Notes: generated from the letters alone by a model not told the origin. Shown: positions 42,672 to 52,234, counted from the first letter of the stretch. The stretch: DNA of 64,000 nucleotides from CAVTLG01 sp963735495 (GCA_963735495.1 CAVTLG010000009.1:310001-374000), one strand, 5' to 3'. Numbers and translations are program-made.

Positions 42672-44114
42672 TCAAAGCAGCAAATGATCATGGGTGTGGA
42701 CGACGAAATCACGCACATTTTTATCGTGTGGAAAGGCGTTCTTCAGGATATGTAGATACTCGCCGAAGCGTTGTTTCAGCATCGCAGAATCCAGCGCATC
42801 AATCGCCATAGCCGCCTGCTCAGCAACAGCCAGACTGGCATCGCGCTCTTGTTGCTGAGCGTACGCCTTCGCCAGCGGGATCAGCGTTAAAGCCCGCCGT
42901 CCCAACCATTGTGGAGGCAGTTGTGCCAGAGACTGCTCCAGGTGATGAATGGCCTGCGCATATTGTCGATTCATGAGCATGCAATCACCCGCCAGTTGAT
43001 GCCAGCGTACCTGGTCAAACTCTTCATCGAGATCCAGATCCTGCAAGAACAGCGCGGACTCCGCCAGCTTCTCCTGCACGACCGAGCGCTCGCCCAATAT
43101 CGAGGCGTTATAAGCCCAGTCAGCTAACAGGTGCGCTTTCAAGCGACGATGCTCACTCTCATCCGCACCATCAAGCACATGAAAGCCGGTTTCGATATAC
43201 TGAATGGCCTCAACGTACTGGCCGCGCATACTGGCCACGATAGCCAGCCAGTTGAGACTCTGCACCTGATTCCAGTGATCGGAACCCTCCAGCGCCGACT
43301 TATAGGCTTTCTCATGCGTCTGGCGAGCGCGATCATAGAAACCTTGATAAAATAGGGCTGATCCAACCAGATTATAAACCTGTGCATAAAAGCGCGCGCT
43401 GACATCTGGCAAGAGCAATCCCTGCGTTTGCTGGAGCTGAGAAAGCAATGCCCGGCCAATCACGAGCACCTGTGTCGGACTGGAGAGATGGAAGAACTGC
43501 CAGCTTTGCGTAATACTCTTCTGCAAAGCCTCCTCCAGTTGCACACGCTCCTCCTGCGAACCACGCTTGCTACTGGCTGATGCAACACCCCCCATGGAAA
43601 CACTTGAGCGTAAGAAGGACTCGCGCAGTCCCACCGGCATAGCCTGGCTGACCTGCAATACGACGCGCAACGAGTCCAGAATCGCCTCAATTTTCCAGTT
43701 GGCATCAAGCAAGGACGCAATTTGATTCGACGCCTGAGCTAACCAGGCTCCAGATTGTTCCTGGACACCAACGGACCATTCAGGCGCAGGCGCTGCCCCA
43801 TCTGCATGACTATGCACACGCAGAGGCTGCTCCGCAGCAATGTCTGATACCGCACGAGACTGCTCAAGAGCGTATTCCATACCAGACACCTGAGCAGAAG
43901 ACTTCTCTGGCTCAGCGTCAGGTAAAAGATCCAACTCCTGAGATGTCATGCCAAAATAAGAGCATAATCTACGACGCGATTCGGCGCTGATCGCATACCT
44001 GTGTTCAGCGCGCCAGACCGTGGTCGCGCCCACTCTTGCTTCTTCTGCCAACTGCACCATTGTCAAGTTGCGCAGAAAACGAGCGACACGTAGTGGATGT
44101 GAACTCTTTCCCAT
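42672..44114 (-). CDS. HTH regulator with TPR-like C-terminal region
   Basis: 480 residues. An XRE-type helix-turn-helix lies at about residues 8-60 (LRVARFLRNLTMVQLAEEARVGATTVWRAEH in segments). The rest is helical with repeated TPR-like pairs from about residue 190 on (for example SLNWLAIVASMRGQYVEAIQYI and HHLEQSLAQLPPQWLGRRAL), as in peptide- or starvation-sensing regulators. ATG 44114 has AGGAG upstream. It is divergent from the zinc-ribbon gene and sits upstream of the cellulase on the same strand, so it could control cellulase expression (inference only). Confidence 0.8.
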   Translation of the reverse strand: MGKSSHPLRVARFLRNLTMVQLAEEARVGATTVWRAEHRYAISAESRRRLCSYFGMTSQELDLLPDAEPEKSSAQVSGMEYALEQSRAVSDIAAEQPLRVHSHADGAAPAPEWSVGVQEQSGAWLAQASNQIASLLDANWKIEAILDSLRVVLQVSQAMPVGLRESFLRSSVSMGGVASASSKRGSQEERVQLEEALQKSITQSWQFFHLSSPTQVLVIGRALLSQLQQTQGLLLPDVSARFYAQVYNLVGSALFYQGFYDRARQTHEKAYKSALEGSDHWNQVQSLNWLAIVASMRGQYVEAIQYIETGFHVLDGADESEHRRLKAHLLADWAYNASILGERSVVQEKLAESALFLQDLDLDEEFDQVRWHQLAGDCMLMNRQYAQAIHHLEQSLAQLPPQWLGRRALTLIPLAKAYAQQQERDASLAVAEQAAMAIDALDSAMLKQRFGEYLHILKNAFPHDKNVRDFVVHTHDHLLL

Positions 44115-44141
44115 CGTTTTCTCCTGGATGCATCCACTAAA

Positions 44142-44165
44142 ATTATGACCTTCATAAGTCATAAT
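44142..44165. promoter_or_regulatory. Possible operator upstream of the HTH/TPR regulator
   Basis: Inverted repeat ATTATGAC - 8 bases - GTCATAAT, starting 28 bp before the regulator start codon. The spacing fits autoregulation by the XRE-type protein; no experimental or comparative support is available here. Confidence 0.4.
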
Positions 44166-44470
44166 GTCAATCAATTTTCCTGTGTTTGGGCAACAATTTT
44201 TAAGAGTGAACAAAAATTGAATATCGCAAAGATGCGCACCTACCCATGCGAACCCGGGCATGTGTTGGAGTTGGTACCTTTCCAGCCTGGCAACCAAAGG
44301 GCGCTTGACACGCCTGCCGCTTTCTGCTATACATGTTGCGTTGAGTACATTTTCATATAAATATGCAGCCTCCTCTGTGCTAGCGTACAGTTGGTGGCAA
44401 GAGCACGGCACAGGCACAAGCCCCGGCTAGCAACGGCAAGATACCAGGGGTTTCGAAAGGAGCATAAACG

Positions 44471-45100
44471 ATGATTTTCTGTGGTCAATGTGGTATGCAA
44501 TTGGCCCCTGGCAGTACACGCTGTCCCCGCTGCGGCGCAGCAGTCGACCCGACAGACGTGGGGGTAAAGAAAGAAGAGCTGCACCAGGATGATCCAACCG
44601 TGGCATCGCCTTCGCTGCTTGTACGCAACCAGCCACTGCAACCACTACCAGGCAATCAGCCTCCATTGGTACTGCGTCCAGATGGGGGAAGTACGTATGA
44701 TGTCCAGTCGGCAGGCTACGAAGCGACTCGGCGAGTCGAAGCACCTGACTATCGCACTGGCTATCCCACGCAGCAGAGCGCGGGTCCGGTCTCTTATGCA
44801 GGCTATCCACCGCAAAGCGGCGCGTACCCTAACCCTACCACGCCGATGGCCTATCCCGACTACAGTCAACCACTGGGCAGCGGTGGCGTTTATCCCACGC
44901 AAGGGATGTCCTATTCCGGCCTGACACCACAGATGAATACCGGCTACCAGCAAATGCCTGGTCAGTATGGGCAGGAACAGCAGAAAGCCTCCGCCAACTC
45001 CAAGGGACGTGTCGCAGCTATGATCATTATCATGGTCGGGTTGCTCTTCATCCTCACGGCGGTCATCCTGTTTGTCGTCCAGCAAACTGCGCACGCGTAA
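44471..45100 (+). CDS. Zinc-ribbon, Pro/Tyr-rich, C-terminally membrane-anchored protein
   Basis: 209 residues of unknown role. The N-terminus is a zinc ribbon (CGQCGMQL and CPRCGAAV, Cys4). Residues about 30-170 are low-complexity, rich in Pro, Tyr, Gly and Gln (GYPTQQSAGP, GYQQMPGQYG). The C-terminus is one membrane segment (VAAMIIIMVGLLFILTAVIL) with almost nothing after it, so the ribbon and linker face the cytosol as a tail-anchored protein. This layout is common in Ktedonobacteria and Actinobacteria, without known function. AAAGGAG lies upstream. The 356 bp before it contain only the regulator promoter region. Confidence 0.72.
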   Translation: MIFCGQCGMQLAPGSTRCPRCGAAVDPTDVGVKKEELHQDDPTVASPSLLVRNQPLQPLPGNQPPLVLRPDGGSTYDVQSAGYEATRRVEAPDYRTGYPTQQSAGPVSYAGYPPQSGAYPNPTTPMAYPDYSQPLGSGGVYPTQGMSYSGLTPQMNTGYQQMPGQYGQEQQKASANSKGRVAAMIIIMVGLLFILTAVILFVVQQTAHA

Positions 45101-45383
45101 CTTGAGCTACAACGTGGTTCATCCCTGTCCATCGTTGACGCGTCATAGAATAATAGGGTAGTGTGGAAACACCGTTTGCACGTTTCTCTTTACCCTCAAA
45201 CCAGATGCCTGACGGCTCGGGAAGAAGATACAAGTCTTCTTCCCTCATTTCCCTCTTTATTTTCTTCTGCTGCATCCTCCTCAAGCCAACTGCCTGCGTA
45301 TGACGAGCGAACTCATTTTTTGCCTGCCTGTAGAATGAAAAGAGCACAGCATTTCATCAAATAAACAGGTTAGGGAGCGAGGT

Positions 45384-46562
45384 ATGGGAGCCAGTTTATT
45401 TTCATCCCAGCAATCCGTCTCAGGGTATAGTAATCACACATTGCAACAGACACCTACGCGCCAGAAACAGCGGAAGCCATATCTGCTCACCACGCTGCTG
45501 GCATTTCTGGCGCTGCTGGCGCTCCTGCACTTTATCGCCGTCACGCATACAGCATACCCTACGATAATACCGACTGATTGCCTGGGGTTGATCCGTCATA
45601 CCGACTACACGCAGATCATCGACATACAACAGGCAACGCAGCAGCTAGAGGCGGTACAATTTGTGGACGAACTGGTGGGAGGTCAGCCATCTGCCATGTT
45701 ACAAGTGACCGATAGCGGTACGCAACATCTGCTCGACGTCTACATTTATGGCTGTAGCATGCAACGGAGGCAGCCAACATTGACCTTACTCTTCAAGCGG
45801 CAAGGACTGATCCAGGGTACAGCCAGCATCACGAGTGCGCACACGCTCAGCATCGGGCAACTGGATACCACGCTCTCAGCAGATGCCAGTGCGCTCTTGC
45901 AGCCACTCCAGCAAAACGTCTACCAGGAATATCGCTGGCAATATGGCGCGTTTCAGCAAGTGAAGTTCCCTGGCCTCTATCCCGTGACCAGTCGCAGTGA
46001 GGCCGAGGCATTGCAAGATCAAGCTGACAATGGACAGACATTCCCCTGGAGTGATCCTACAGCCACAGCGGCACAGATGGCGCAGGATCTTTTTCGCTGG
46101 CCCGCCAACCATATACCAGAGAAGCTGCTGGATAACGACGGGACGACAGCGCATGTGCTGCTCACACAGTCACACCTGGCAGTCCGCGTCACGCTCACTC
46201 GCCTTGTCCAGCCCGCTAGCAAGGGACTCTGGTTTGTCACCGGAGCGCAGACGCCGAACATAACGAACGCACAGACAACACCAGACCTGCCTACTGCCTC
46301 CCCGATGAGCATACAAGGAACGGTAGCCCAGTCTCTCACGCAGGGACAAAGCACGCTGTCGCTCTTTGACCACACACTGACACCCATACCGGTACTGAAT
46401 GGTTCAAAGCTCACAATCCAGGCAAACGGGCACTATAGCGGAACGCTCTTCTATCACAATAGCGTGGCGGATCAGCCAGGGCTGCTCTTGATCGAGATAC
46501 TCCCGCGCGCGCAAAGTACAGCCGTCGGACAACTCTTGCTCACCAATGTCCTGTTGAATTAG
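45384..46562 (+). CDS. Membrane-anchored extracytoplasmic protein of unknown function
   Basis: 392 residues. A short cytosolic N-terminus (basic, QKQRKPY) is followed by one membrane segment (LLTTLLAFLALLALLHFIAV, about 36-55), then a large extracytoplasmic domain. Two cysteines (DCLGL and YGCSM) could form a disulfide. The C-terminal 100 residues look like a beta-sandwich (ISITGTV-like start MSIQGTVAQSL, ending LLLIEILPRAQS). No family recognised. Start ATG 45384 has AGGGAG upstream. It lies between the zinc-ribbon gene and prfB. Confidence 0.7.
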   Translation: MGASLFSSQQSVSGYSNHTLQQTPTRQKQRKPYLLTTLLAFLALLALLHFIAVTHTAYPTIIPTDCLGLIRHTDYTQIIDIQQATQQLEAVQFVDELVGGQPSAMLQVTDSGTQHLLDVYIYGCSMQRRQPTLTLLFKRQGLIQGTASITSAHTLSIGQLDTTLSADASALLQPLQQNVYQEYRWQYGAFQQVKFPGLYPVTSRSEAEALQDQADNGQTFPWSDPTATAAQMAQDLFRWPANHIPEKLLDNDGTTAHVLLTQSHLAVRVTLTRLVQPASKGLWFVTGAQTPNITNAQTTPDLPTASPMSIQGTVAQSLTQGQSTLSLFDHTLTPIPVLNGSKLTIQANGHYSGTLFYHNSVADQPGLLLIEILPRAQSTAVGQLLLTNVLLN

Positions 46563-46706
46563 TGTTGTTTCGTTTCAATCCCCTCAAGCGGGCGGTGAAA
46601 GAACAGAGGCTCCTGCGCGCGTCAGGAAGAAGGTATCACATGAACCCTCAGAGGTCAAGTAAGCGTGCACTGGATACTGAACGGAAAACGTGCTAAAATA
46701 AGCGCC

Positions 46707-47820
46707 ATGAATGAACTGATTACCCGCATCGAACGCCTGCAAAGACAGGTGCAGAAAACTATGGTGCATCTTTGACCTGGCACATAAAGCCGAACAAATA
46801 AAGAGTCTTGAAACAGAAAGTATGGCCGCCGACTTCTGGTCGGATAATCGCAAGGCACAGGTGCACATGCAACAGCTCAACGCCTTGCGCGAAGAGGTCA
46901 CGACCTGGAATGACATCGCCTCGCAACTCAACGATCTGCACGCATTAGCCCAACTGCTGGAGGAGGAGCCAGATGAAGACATGCAGACAGAAGTCGCACA
47001 GGCGCTGCCACCAATTGAAGCCACGGTAGAAAAGTTGCAGTTTGCCTTGATGCTCAGCGGAGAACATGATGAACGCGACGCCATTGTCAGCATTCACGCG
47101 GGCAGTGGTGGCGTGGATGCCCAGGATTGGGCCGACATGCTGCTGCGTATGTACTTGCGCTGGGCCGAACAGCATCGCTTCCGCACAGAGATCTATGACT
47201 ATATGGATGGTGAGGAGGCGGGCCTGAAAAGTGTCACCGTCGAAATCAAGGGGCGCTACGCCTACGGCTACCTGCGCTCGGAAGCGGGCACGCACCGCTT
47301 GATCCGCCTGTCACCGTTTGACGCAGCCCATCGACGGCACACATCCTTCGCGAAAGTCGAAGTCATCCCTGACATCGAAGGTAGCATTGAAATCAATATC
47401 CGTCCCGAAGATCTGGAGGTGGATACCTACCGTGCAACGGGCGCTGGTGGTCAGCATGTCAACAAAACGGACTCGGCTGTACGCATGCGCCATCTCCCCT
47501 CAGGCATCGTCGTGACCTGTCAGAACGAACGCTCACAGATCCAGAACCGAGAGGTGGCTCTGAAGCTGTTGAAAGCACGCCTCTATGAACGAGAACTGAA
47601 AAAACGTGAGGAAGAAACTGCTCGACTCAAAGGCGAACATGTTCAGGCCGACTTTGGCACACAAATTCGCTCAGTGACCATCCATCCGTATAGCATCGTC
47701 AAGGATCATCGCACAAACTTTGAGATGGGCGATACCGAGCGCTATCTGGCAGGCGACGTTGATCCCTTTATCCACGCCTACTTGCAAGAAATGGCAGGAG
47801 GCGTGATAGCAGCAGAATAA
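46707..47820 (+). CDS. prfB: Peptide chain release factor 2 with programmed +1 frameshift
   Basis: Releases nascent chains at UGA and UAA stop codons. The first frame runs from ATG 46707 for 22 codons to an in-frame TGA at 46773-46775. Reading then resumes at GAC 46774 in the +1 frame (CTT TGA C slip site), giving about 370 residues. Motifs in the second part: SPF tripeptide (LIRLSPFDAAHRR) that selects RF2 stop codons, and GGQ in RATGAGGQHVNKTDSAV that catalyses release. An unshifted start at 46822 would lack the helical N-terminus. Low RF2 raises the chance of slippage at its own UGA, so the gene is autoregulated (known for the family). Confidence 0.93.
46761..46776 (+). promoter_or_regulatory. 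prfB programmed frameshift site
   Basis: ATGGTGCATCTTTGAC: a CTT slip codon directly before TGA followed by C, the classic RF2 arrangement. The upstream Shine-Dalgarno-like stimulator is weak here (TGGTG rather than AGGGGG). Confidence 0.88.
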
Positions 47821-47829
47821 AGATTATAG

Positions 47830-48020
47830 GTAACTCCTCCGGTGAGGCAACGTTTCAGGAATCGTGGGAGCTCGCGTAGGGGCCGAGCCAAGACCTTTTT
47901 TGGTGGTCCATCTACGACGTTAGGCGCAGGAAAAGGTCTTGGCGTCCCTGGCGGCGGCCCATCCCGTTTTGCACCCACCCTGGACAACCGCAAGGGATGG
48001 TCCCTACGCGATTCCCCCCA
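47830..48020. repeat. Family-2 palindromic element, copy 2 (long form)
   Basis: Begins GTAACTCCTCCGGTGAGG nine bases after the prfB stop. Carries the inner CAAGACCTTTTTT ... AAAAGGTCTTG palindrome. The far terminal repeat has decayed. Confidence 0.83.
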
Positions 48021-48032
48021 TCTGCTGGTACG

Positions 48033-48069
48033 AGAGGGCACCGGTTCCACATTTGGACCGGTGCCCTCT
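48033..48069. terminator. Strong hairpin between prfB and the sigma-factor gene
   Basis: Perfect 13 bp stem AGAGGGCACCGGT / ACCGGTGCCCTCT with an 11-base loop, followed on the plus strand by TTTCT. It is three bases from the sigma gene stop and probably terminates both convergent units. Confidence 0.7.
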
Positions 48070-48072
48070 TTC

Positions 48073-49074
48073 TCAGATACGCGCGAGTTCGCGGATACCT
48101 TCATAGCGTTCCGGGTAACGCAATTTCCGCAGGGCCTTCACCTCGATCTGACGAATACGCTCACGGGTGAGATGGAAGACGCTACTCACTTCATCTAACG
48201 AAAGCGAATGTCCATCCTTCAGCCCATAGCGCATCTCAATAATAATGCGCTCACGGGGATTTAAGACGTTGAGCGCTTGATCAATCTGTTCTTGCAACTG
48301 TTGATGGGCCGTTTGATCAACCTCCGGCAGAATATAACGATCTTCTAAGGTATCGGCCAAGTGATATTCTTCGTCATCGGCCATCGGCGCATCCAGCGAA
48401 ATAGGCTGATCAGAGGCACTCAGCAGCTCCACCACACGCTCACGCGGCAAACCAACCTCCACGGCAATTTGCTCCGGTAGCGGCTCAATACCCTGATCCT
48501 GATAGAGACGACGCGCGACACGCTTGATTTTATAAATAAGTTCCACCACATGCACCGGAATATGAATACTGCGCGAATGTTCCGCAATAGCACGACTGAT
48601 CGCCTGGCGAATCCACCACGTCGCATACGTGCTAAAACGAAAACCACGCTTGTAATCAAACTTCTGCGTCGCACGCATCAAACCAATATTGCCCTCCTGA
48701 ATTAAGTCCAGCAGTGGTAAGCCCTGATTGGAGTAGCGTTTGGCAATACTCACCACCAGGCGTAAATTCGCCTCGATTAAGCGTTGGCGCGCGCGCAAAT
48801 CTCCATGCGAAACACGTTCGGCCAGCAACAATTCCTGCTCAGCGGTGAGAAGAGGATACATACCAATCTCCTTCAGGTACTGCTTCACCGAATCGTCCAC
48901 CGCCATGCGCTGATCTTCTTCCTCTTCCTCATACTCATCATCACAGCCATAACAGAACGCCTTCTCACCCTCCTCTTCACGCTCATCATAGAGTTCATCC
49001 GGCAGGCGACGTTTCTTTTCACCTACCACATACACGTCCATACGACGCTGCGTCCTGCTTGTCTTTGCGACCAT
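48073..49074 (-). CDS. RNA polymerase sigma-70 factor, principal (SigA/RpoD)-like
   Basis: 333 residues. Region 1.2 (DSVKQYLKEIGMYPLLTAEQE), region 2 (RLVVSIAKRYSNQGLPLLDL, FDYKRGFRFSTYATWWIRQA for -10 recognition and melting), region 3 (IHIPVHVVELIYKIKRVAR) and region 4 (LDEVSSVFHLTRERIRQIEVKALRKLR for -35 recognition) are all present. Region 1.1 is absent; the N-terminal 60 residues are basic then very acidic (EYEEEEEDQR). This suits a group 1 or 2 sigma factor of Chloroflexota, which often have several. Monocistronic; the 700 bp upstream (49075-49779) hold the divergent promoter and leader of the small zinc-ribbon gene. Confidence 0.9.
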   Translation of the reverse strand: MVAKTSRTQRRMDVYVVGEKKRRLPDELYDEREEEGEKAFCYGCDDEYEEEEEDQRMAVDDSVKQYLKEIGMYPLLTAEQELLLAERVSHGDLRARQRLIEANLRLVVSIAKRYSNQGLPLLDLIQEGNIGLMRATQKFDYKRGFRFSTYATWWIRQAISRAIAEHSRSIHIPVHVVELIYKIKRVARRLYQDQGIEPLPEQIAVEVGLPRERVVELLSASDQPISLDAPMADDEEYHLADTLEDRYILPEVDQTAHQQLQEQIDQALNVLNPRERIIIEMRYGLKDGHSLSLDEVSSVFHLTRERIRQIEVKALRKLRYPERYEGIRELARI

Positions 49075-49608
49075 TCTTCAGTACTCCTTCTTCTCAGAGC
49101 ATGTCGAGCACCCTGTTCTCATTGTGCGATACGCTCAGACACTCTCATATACTCATTATCCAGTTACACCCCGGGAATAATGCATCCGGGAGAAATACTC
49201 AAAGCATTGCGACTTCCGCAAAAGGCTATCCCAGCAAAATATTTTGCAATAATCGTGCCAAAAATGCAGCATAACTTGTGTCTCGCAGATATATCTAAGA
49301 CCATAAATGAAAATCAGCTCGGATCTTCAGTCATTTCTCACTCAGAGGCTGCGAAATAGAAGAAAAAGCATACAGCGAAGATGAGCCGCAGCAGGCTGGA
49401 AGATGAATAAATTTCCATGTGTGGGGAATTTTACGCAATCAGCTAGAGGAGCGTATGGTTCGAAAGATAGGAATGCTTGACTAGAATTGTAACTCCTGTT
49501 ATGCTGAAGGTAAGCAGTCACGTCAGTGCTTTTGACTCTTCTCAGAGAAGGATCAATTGGAAAAATACTTCACGTTTAGGGTAAATATGAAGAATTCTTC
49601 ACTTACCT

Positions 49609-49637
49609 ACTGACAGAGAAGAGAACTTATGGTATGA
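49609..49637 (+). promoter_or_regulatory. Sigma-70 promoter of the small zinc-ribbon gene
   Basis: CTGACA at 49609-49614 and TATGAT at 49632-49637 with 17 bp spacing. The start codon is about 140 bp downstream, leaving a long GC-rich leader with hairpin potential. Confidence 0.6.
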
Positions 49638-49779
49638 TAGGTAGGGCATGGATTACACCTGCTGTGGGGACGCGGATGCAGCGGCGGAGGCTCCCCCTCG
49701 GCTTACTATCTCGCTAAGCCTCGCTTGTTGACCAAAACAGGCGCGTATTACCTCCAGAGAGAAGGAAGGAGGCGATTTC

Positions 49780-49995
49780 GTGGAAAATGCATTTCCCCGC
49801 TGTCGCAAATGTAGTGAAGGTGATCTGGTTCCGCTTTCGGATTTCGGTAGCCAGGGAGCTTCCATTGAGTACAAAGCATGGGTTTGTACAAATCCATCAT
49901 GTCTGTACAATATTAAAATCCGTAACGGCGACATTATCATTAACGAACCAATCAGTGATGGCTCACTCCATACTTACCGCAGCGGTCGGCAATAA
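49780..49995 (+). CDS. Small zinc-ribbon protein of unknown function
   Basis: 71 residues. Two Cys pairs, CRKCS at the N-terminus and CTNPSC in the middle, form a likely zinc ribbon with 22 residues between; the C-terminus is short and polar. GTG 49780 is served by AAGGAAGGAGG nine bases upstream, an unusually strong site. It lies upstream of ftsY and has its own promoter, so it is very probably real although too short for confident family assignment. Confidence 0.72.
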   Translation: MENAFPRCRKCSEGDLVPLSDFGSQGASIEYKAWVCTNPSCLYNIKIRNGDIIINEPISDGSLHTYRSGRQ

Positions 49996-50061
49996 GGAGT
50001 GCGATCACCGAGCAGACTTGACGCACATGAGCGGCGTTTGTTGCTTCATGGCGTGAATCTG

Positions 50062-50206
50062 GAGGCAAAAGGCGGGTACACCGCATTTCTTTTGCCTCTT
50101 GCACGTAGAGGGGTAACCACAGCTCAGTAGATGGGCGTGGTTATATACCCTCTATTTGGCGTTTCATGAGCAACAGCGTAAGAAGAGTGCTCATGGGCAA
50201 AGCGCC
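50062..50206 (+). other. Three consecutive hairpins upstream of ftsY
   Basis: Perfect 10 bp stem GAGGCAAAAG / CTTTTGCCTC at 50062-50098; AGAGGGGTAACCAC pairing with GTGGTTATATACCCTCT at 50107-50153; and GGCGTTTCATGAGCA pairing with TGCTCATGGGCAAAGCGCC at 50158-50206. They may be terminators of the zinc-ribbon gene or part of a leader or small RNA. Confidence 0.5.
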
Positions 50207-50256
50207 ATCGTTCTTATCTACGTTTTTATTCTATTATAAAAGGAGTCAATGCTGAC

Positions 50257-51264
50257 GTGCTCAATCGATTCTTTGGGCAGAAACCACAAGAAAAGCCGCA
50301 AGAAGAACAGCAGCAAGCACAAGAAACGACGCAAGAGCAACGTGGAGAACTTCCTGTGTCAGAGCCACGTTTCACTTTTTTGAGTCGGACCCGACAACTC
50401 TTTAACCGGCTGGGAACAACTGTTCAGGAAACCGACACCATTACCGATGAGCTGTGGGATGAGATGGAGGAGTCGTTACTGGGGGCTGACGTCGGACCAG
50501 GCACGACACTTTGGCTCATCGACCGCCTGCGCCAGCGCGTCACAGCAGAACATATGCAGAGCGGCGCTCAAGTGCAGCAAGCGCTGCGCGAGGAACTGTC
50601 CGCACTGCTCGGCAAATCATCGGCCCTGCGCTTTTCCAAACAATCCTCACTCACAGTCTTTCTCGTCATCGGCGTCAATGGTTCAGGCAAAACCACCAGT
50701 ATCGCCAAGATGGCCCATCGCCTCACCCTGGAAGGTCACACGGTTACATTAGCGGCTGGCGACACTTTCCGCGCCGCTGCCATCGACCAGCTTGAGGAAT
50801 GGGGCAGACGCATCGGGGTACCCGTCATTAGTCAAAAGCAAGGCTCCGACCCTGGAGCCGTGGTCTTTGATGCCATCCAGGCCGCACAGGCGCGCGGCAG
50901 CGATGTCCTGATCGTGGATACCGCCGGTCGCCTGCATACGAAGTATAACTTGATGGAAGAATTAAAGAAAATTAATAAAATTATTCAGCAATTCATCCCG
51001 GATGGCCCACACGAGTTATTGATGGTGATCGATGCAACCACGGGACAAAATGCCTTGCTCCAGGCCCGCCAGTTCGCGGCGGACATTGGCCTGACAGGCG
51101 TCATTATTACCAAGATGGATAGCACCGCGAAGGGCGGCTTTGCCTTTGCTGTGGCCGACGATCTTGGCGTGCCCATTAAGTTCATCGGGACGGGAGAAAA
51201 GGTTGAGCATTTAATCCCGTTTGAGCCGCAAAGTTTTGTTAATGCACTGTTCGCACAAGAGTAA
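50257..51264 (+). CDS. ftsY: Signal recognition particle receptor FtsY
   Basis: GTPase that docks SRP-ribosome complexes at the membrane. 335 residues: a short Gln/Glu-rich acidic N-terminal region (about 45 residues), the four-helix N domain, then the NG GTPase domain with P-loop GVNGSGKTTSIAKMAHRL, DTFRAAAIDQLEEWG (insertion box), VLIVDTAGRLHTKYNLMEEL (G3) and IITKMDSTAKGGFAFA (G4 TKMD plus closing motif). GTG 50257 follows AGGAG with 11 bases. Its stop overlaps the earliest possible accD start, so the two are co-transcribed. Confidence 0.95.
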   Translation: MLNRFFGQKPQEKPQEEQQQAQETTQEQRGELPVSEPRFTFLSRTRQLFNRLGTTVQETDTITDELWDEMEESLLGADVGPGTTLWLIDRLRQRVTAEHMQSGAQVQQALREELSALLGKSSALRFSKQSSLTVFLVIGVNGSGKTTSIAKMAHRLTLEGHTVTLAAGDTFRAAAIDQLEEWGRRIGVPVISQKQGSDPGAVVFDAIQAAQARGSDVLIVDTAGRLHTKYNLMEELKKINKIIQQFIPDGPHELLMVIDATTGQNALLQARQFAADIGLTGVIITKMDSTAKGGFAFAVADDLGVPIKFIGTGEKVEHLIPFEPQSFVNALFAQE

Positions 51265-51278
51265 TGGGGGAGTTTGGT

Positions 51279-52169
51279 ATGGCAAAAGAAGCATCTATTC
51301 CATTGACCAGGCAGACTGCCACGAAACAGGTCAAGCCAACATTGCCAGCGATGGGAGATATTGCGGTTCAATGTCGGAAGTGTAAAGAGATCCTCTATCG
51401 ACGCGACTGGGAGAAGAACCAGAAGGTATGCACGCGCTGCAATTATCACTTCCAGATTACCGCCCACGAACGCATCGCGTTGCTCGTGGATCAGGGCAGC
51501 TTTGTGGAGCAGGATGCAGATATTATCTCTGCCGACCCGCTGCATTTCGAGATTCATCCTCCTGCTTATGCCGACAAACGCTCATATGTAGAAAAGTTGC
51601 AGGATACACGACAGAAAGTGGGCATTAATGAAGCTGTGGTGATTGGTCATGCGACGTTAGAAACCTGTCCCCTCGCGCTCGCAGTCATGGACCCAACCTT
51701 CATTGCAGGGACCATGGGATCTGTCGTCGGTGAGAAGATTACCCGCGCTATCGAGCTGGGTATCGAGAAACGCATCCCGGTGCTCATCGCTGCCACCTCA
51801 GGTGGCGCACGCATGCAAGAGGGACTCTACTCATTGATGCAGTTGGCGAAGACATCCGCTGCCCTGGCGAAACTGGGCGAGGCAGGCGTACCCTATTTCA
51901 GCTTGATCACCCATCCCACGACGGGCGGCGTCTCCGCCAGCTTTGCCATGCTCGGTGATGTCATCCTGGCCGAGCCCGGAGCACTGTTCTGCTTCACCGG
52001 ACCACGCGTTGTGGAGCAATTTATGCATATAAAAACTCCTGAAGGTACTGTGAACTCCGAGTTTGCGCTGCAACATGGTATGATCGATGCGGTTGTGCAT
52101 CGGCGCGATCTGCGACAAACACTGGCGCAGCTCTTGCGTTTATACACAAAAACTACGGAAAATGCATAA
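51279..52169 (+). CDS. accD: Acetyl-CoA carboxylase carboxyltransferase subunit beta
   Basis: Beta half of the carboxyltransferase that moves CO2 from biotin to acetyl-CoA, the first step of fatty-acid synthesis. 296 residues. The N-terminal Cys4 zinc ribbon is VQCRKCKEILYRRDWEKNQK then VCTRCNYH. The crotonase-like core has MDPTFIAGTMGSVVGEK and SGGARMQEGLYSLMQ. ATG 51279 is preceded by GGGGGAG; ATG 51264, overlapping the ftsY stop, is an alternative. accA starts 65 bp downstream. Confidence 0.95.
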   Translation: MAKEASIPLTRQTATKQVKPTLPAMGDIAVQCRKCKEILYRRDWEKNQKVCTRCNYHFQITAHERIALLVDQGSFVEQDADIISADPLHFEIHPPAYADKRSYVEKLQDTRQKVGINEAVVIGHATLETCPLALAVMDPTFIAGTMGSVVGEKITRAIELGIEKRIPVLIAATSGGARMQEGLYSLMQLAKTSAALAKLGEAGVPYFSLITHPTTGGVSASFAMLGDVILAEPGALFCFTGPRVVEQFMHIKTPEGTVNSEFALQHGMIDAVVHRRDLRQTLAQLLRLYTKTTENA

Positions 52170-52234
52170 TATGGTGCATGAAAGATAGAGATAGCACGCA
52201 CGCACACATACAGTGACAGAGAAGGGAGAGCGGA

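Noticed and set aside
48784..49359. 191-codon plus-strand frame across the sigma-factor N-terminus
   Set aside because: Antisense to region 1.2/2 of the sigma factor; Leu/Ile-rich only because it mirrors the acidic tract.
49640..49779. SRP RNA or 6S RNA in the GC-rich leader upstream of the zinc-ribbon gene
   Set aside because: I could not find the conserved SRP tetraloop/GGAAGC region or a 6S-type long open-bubble hairpin.
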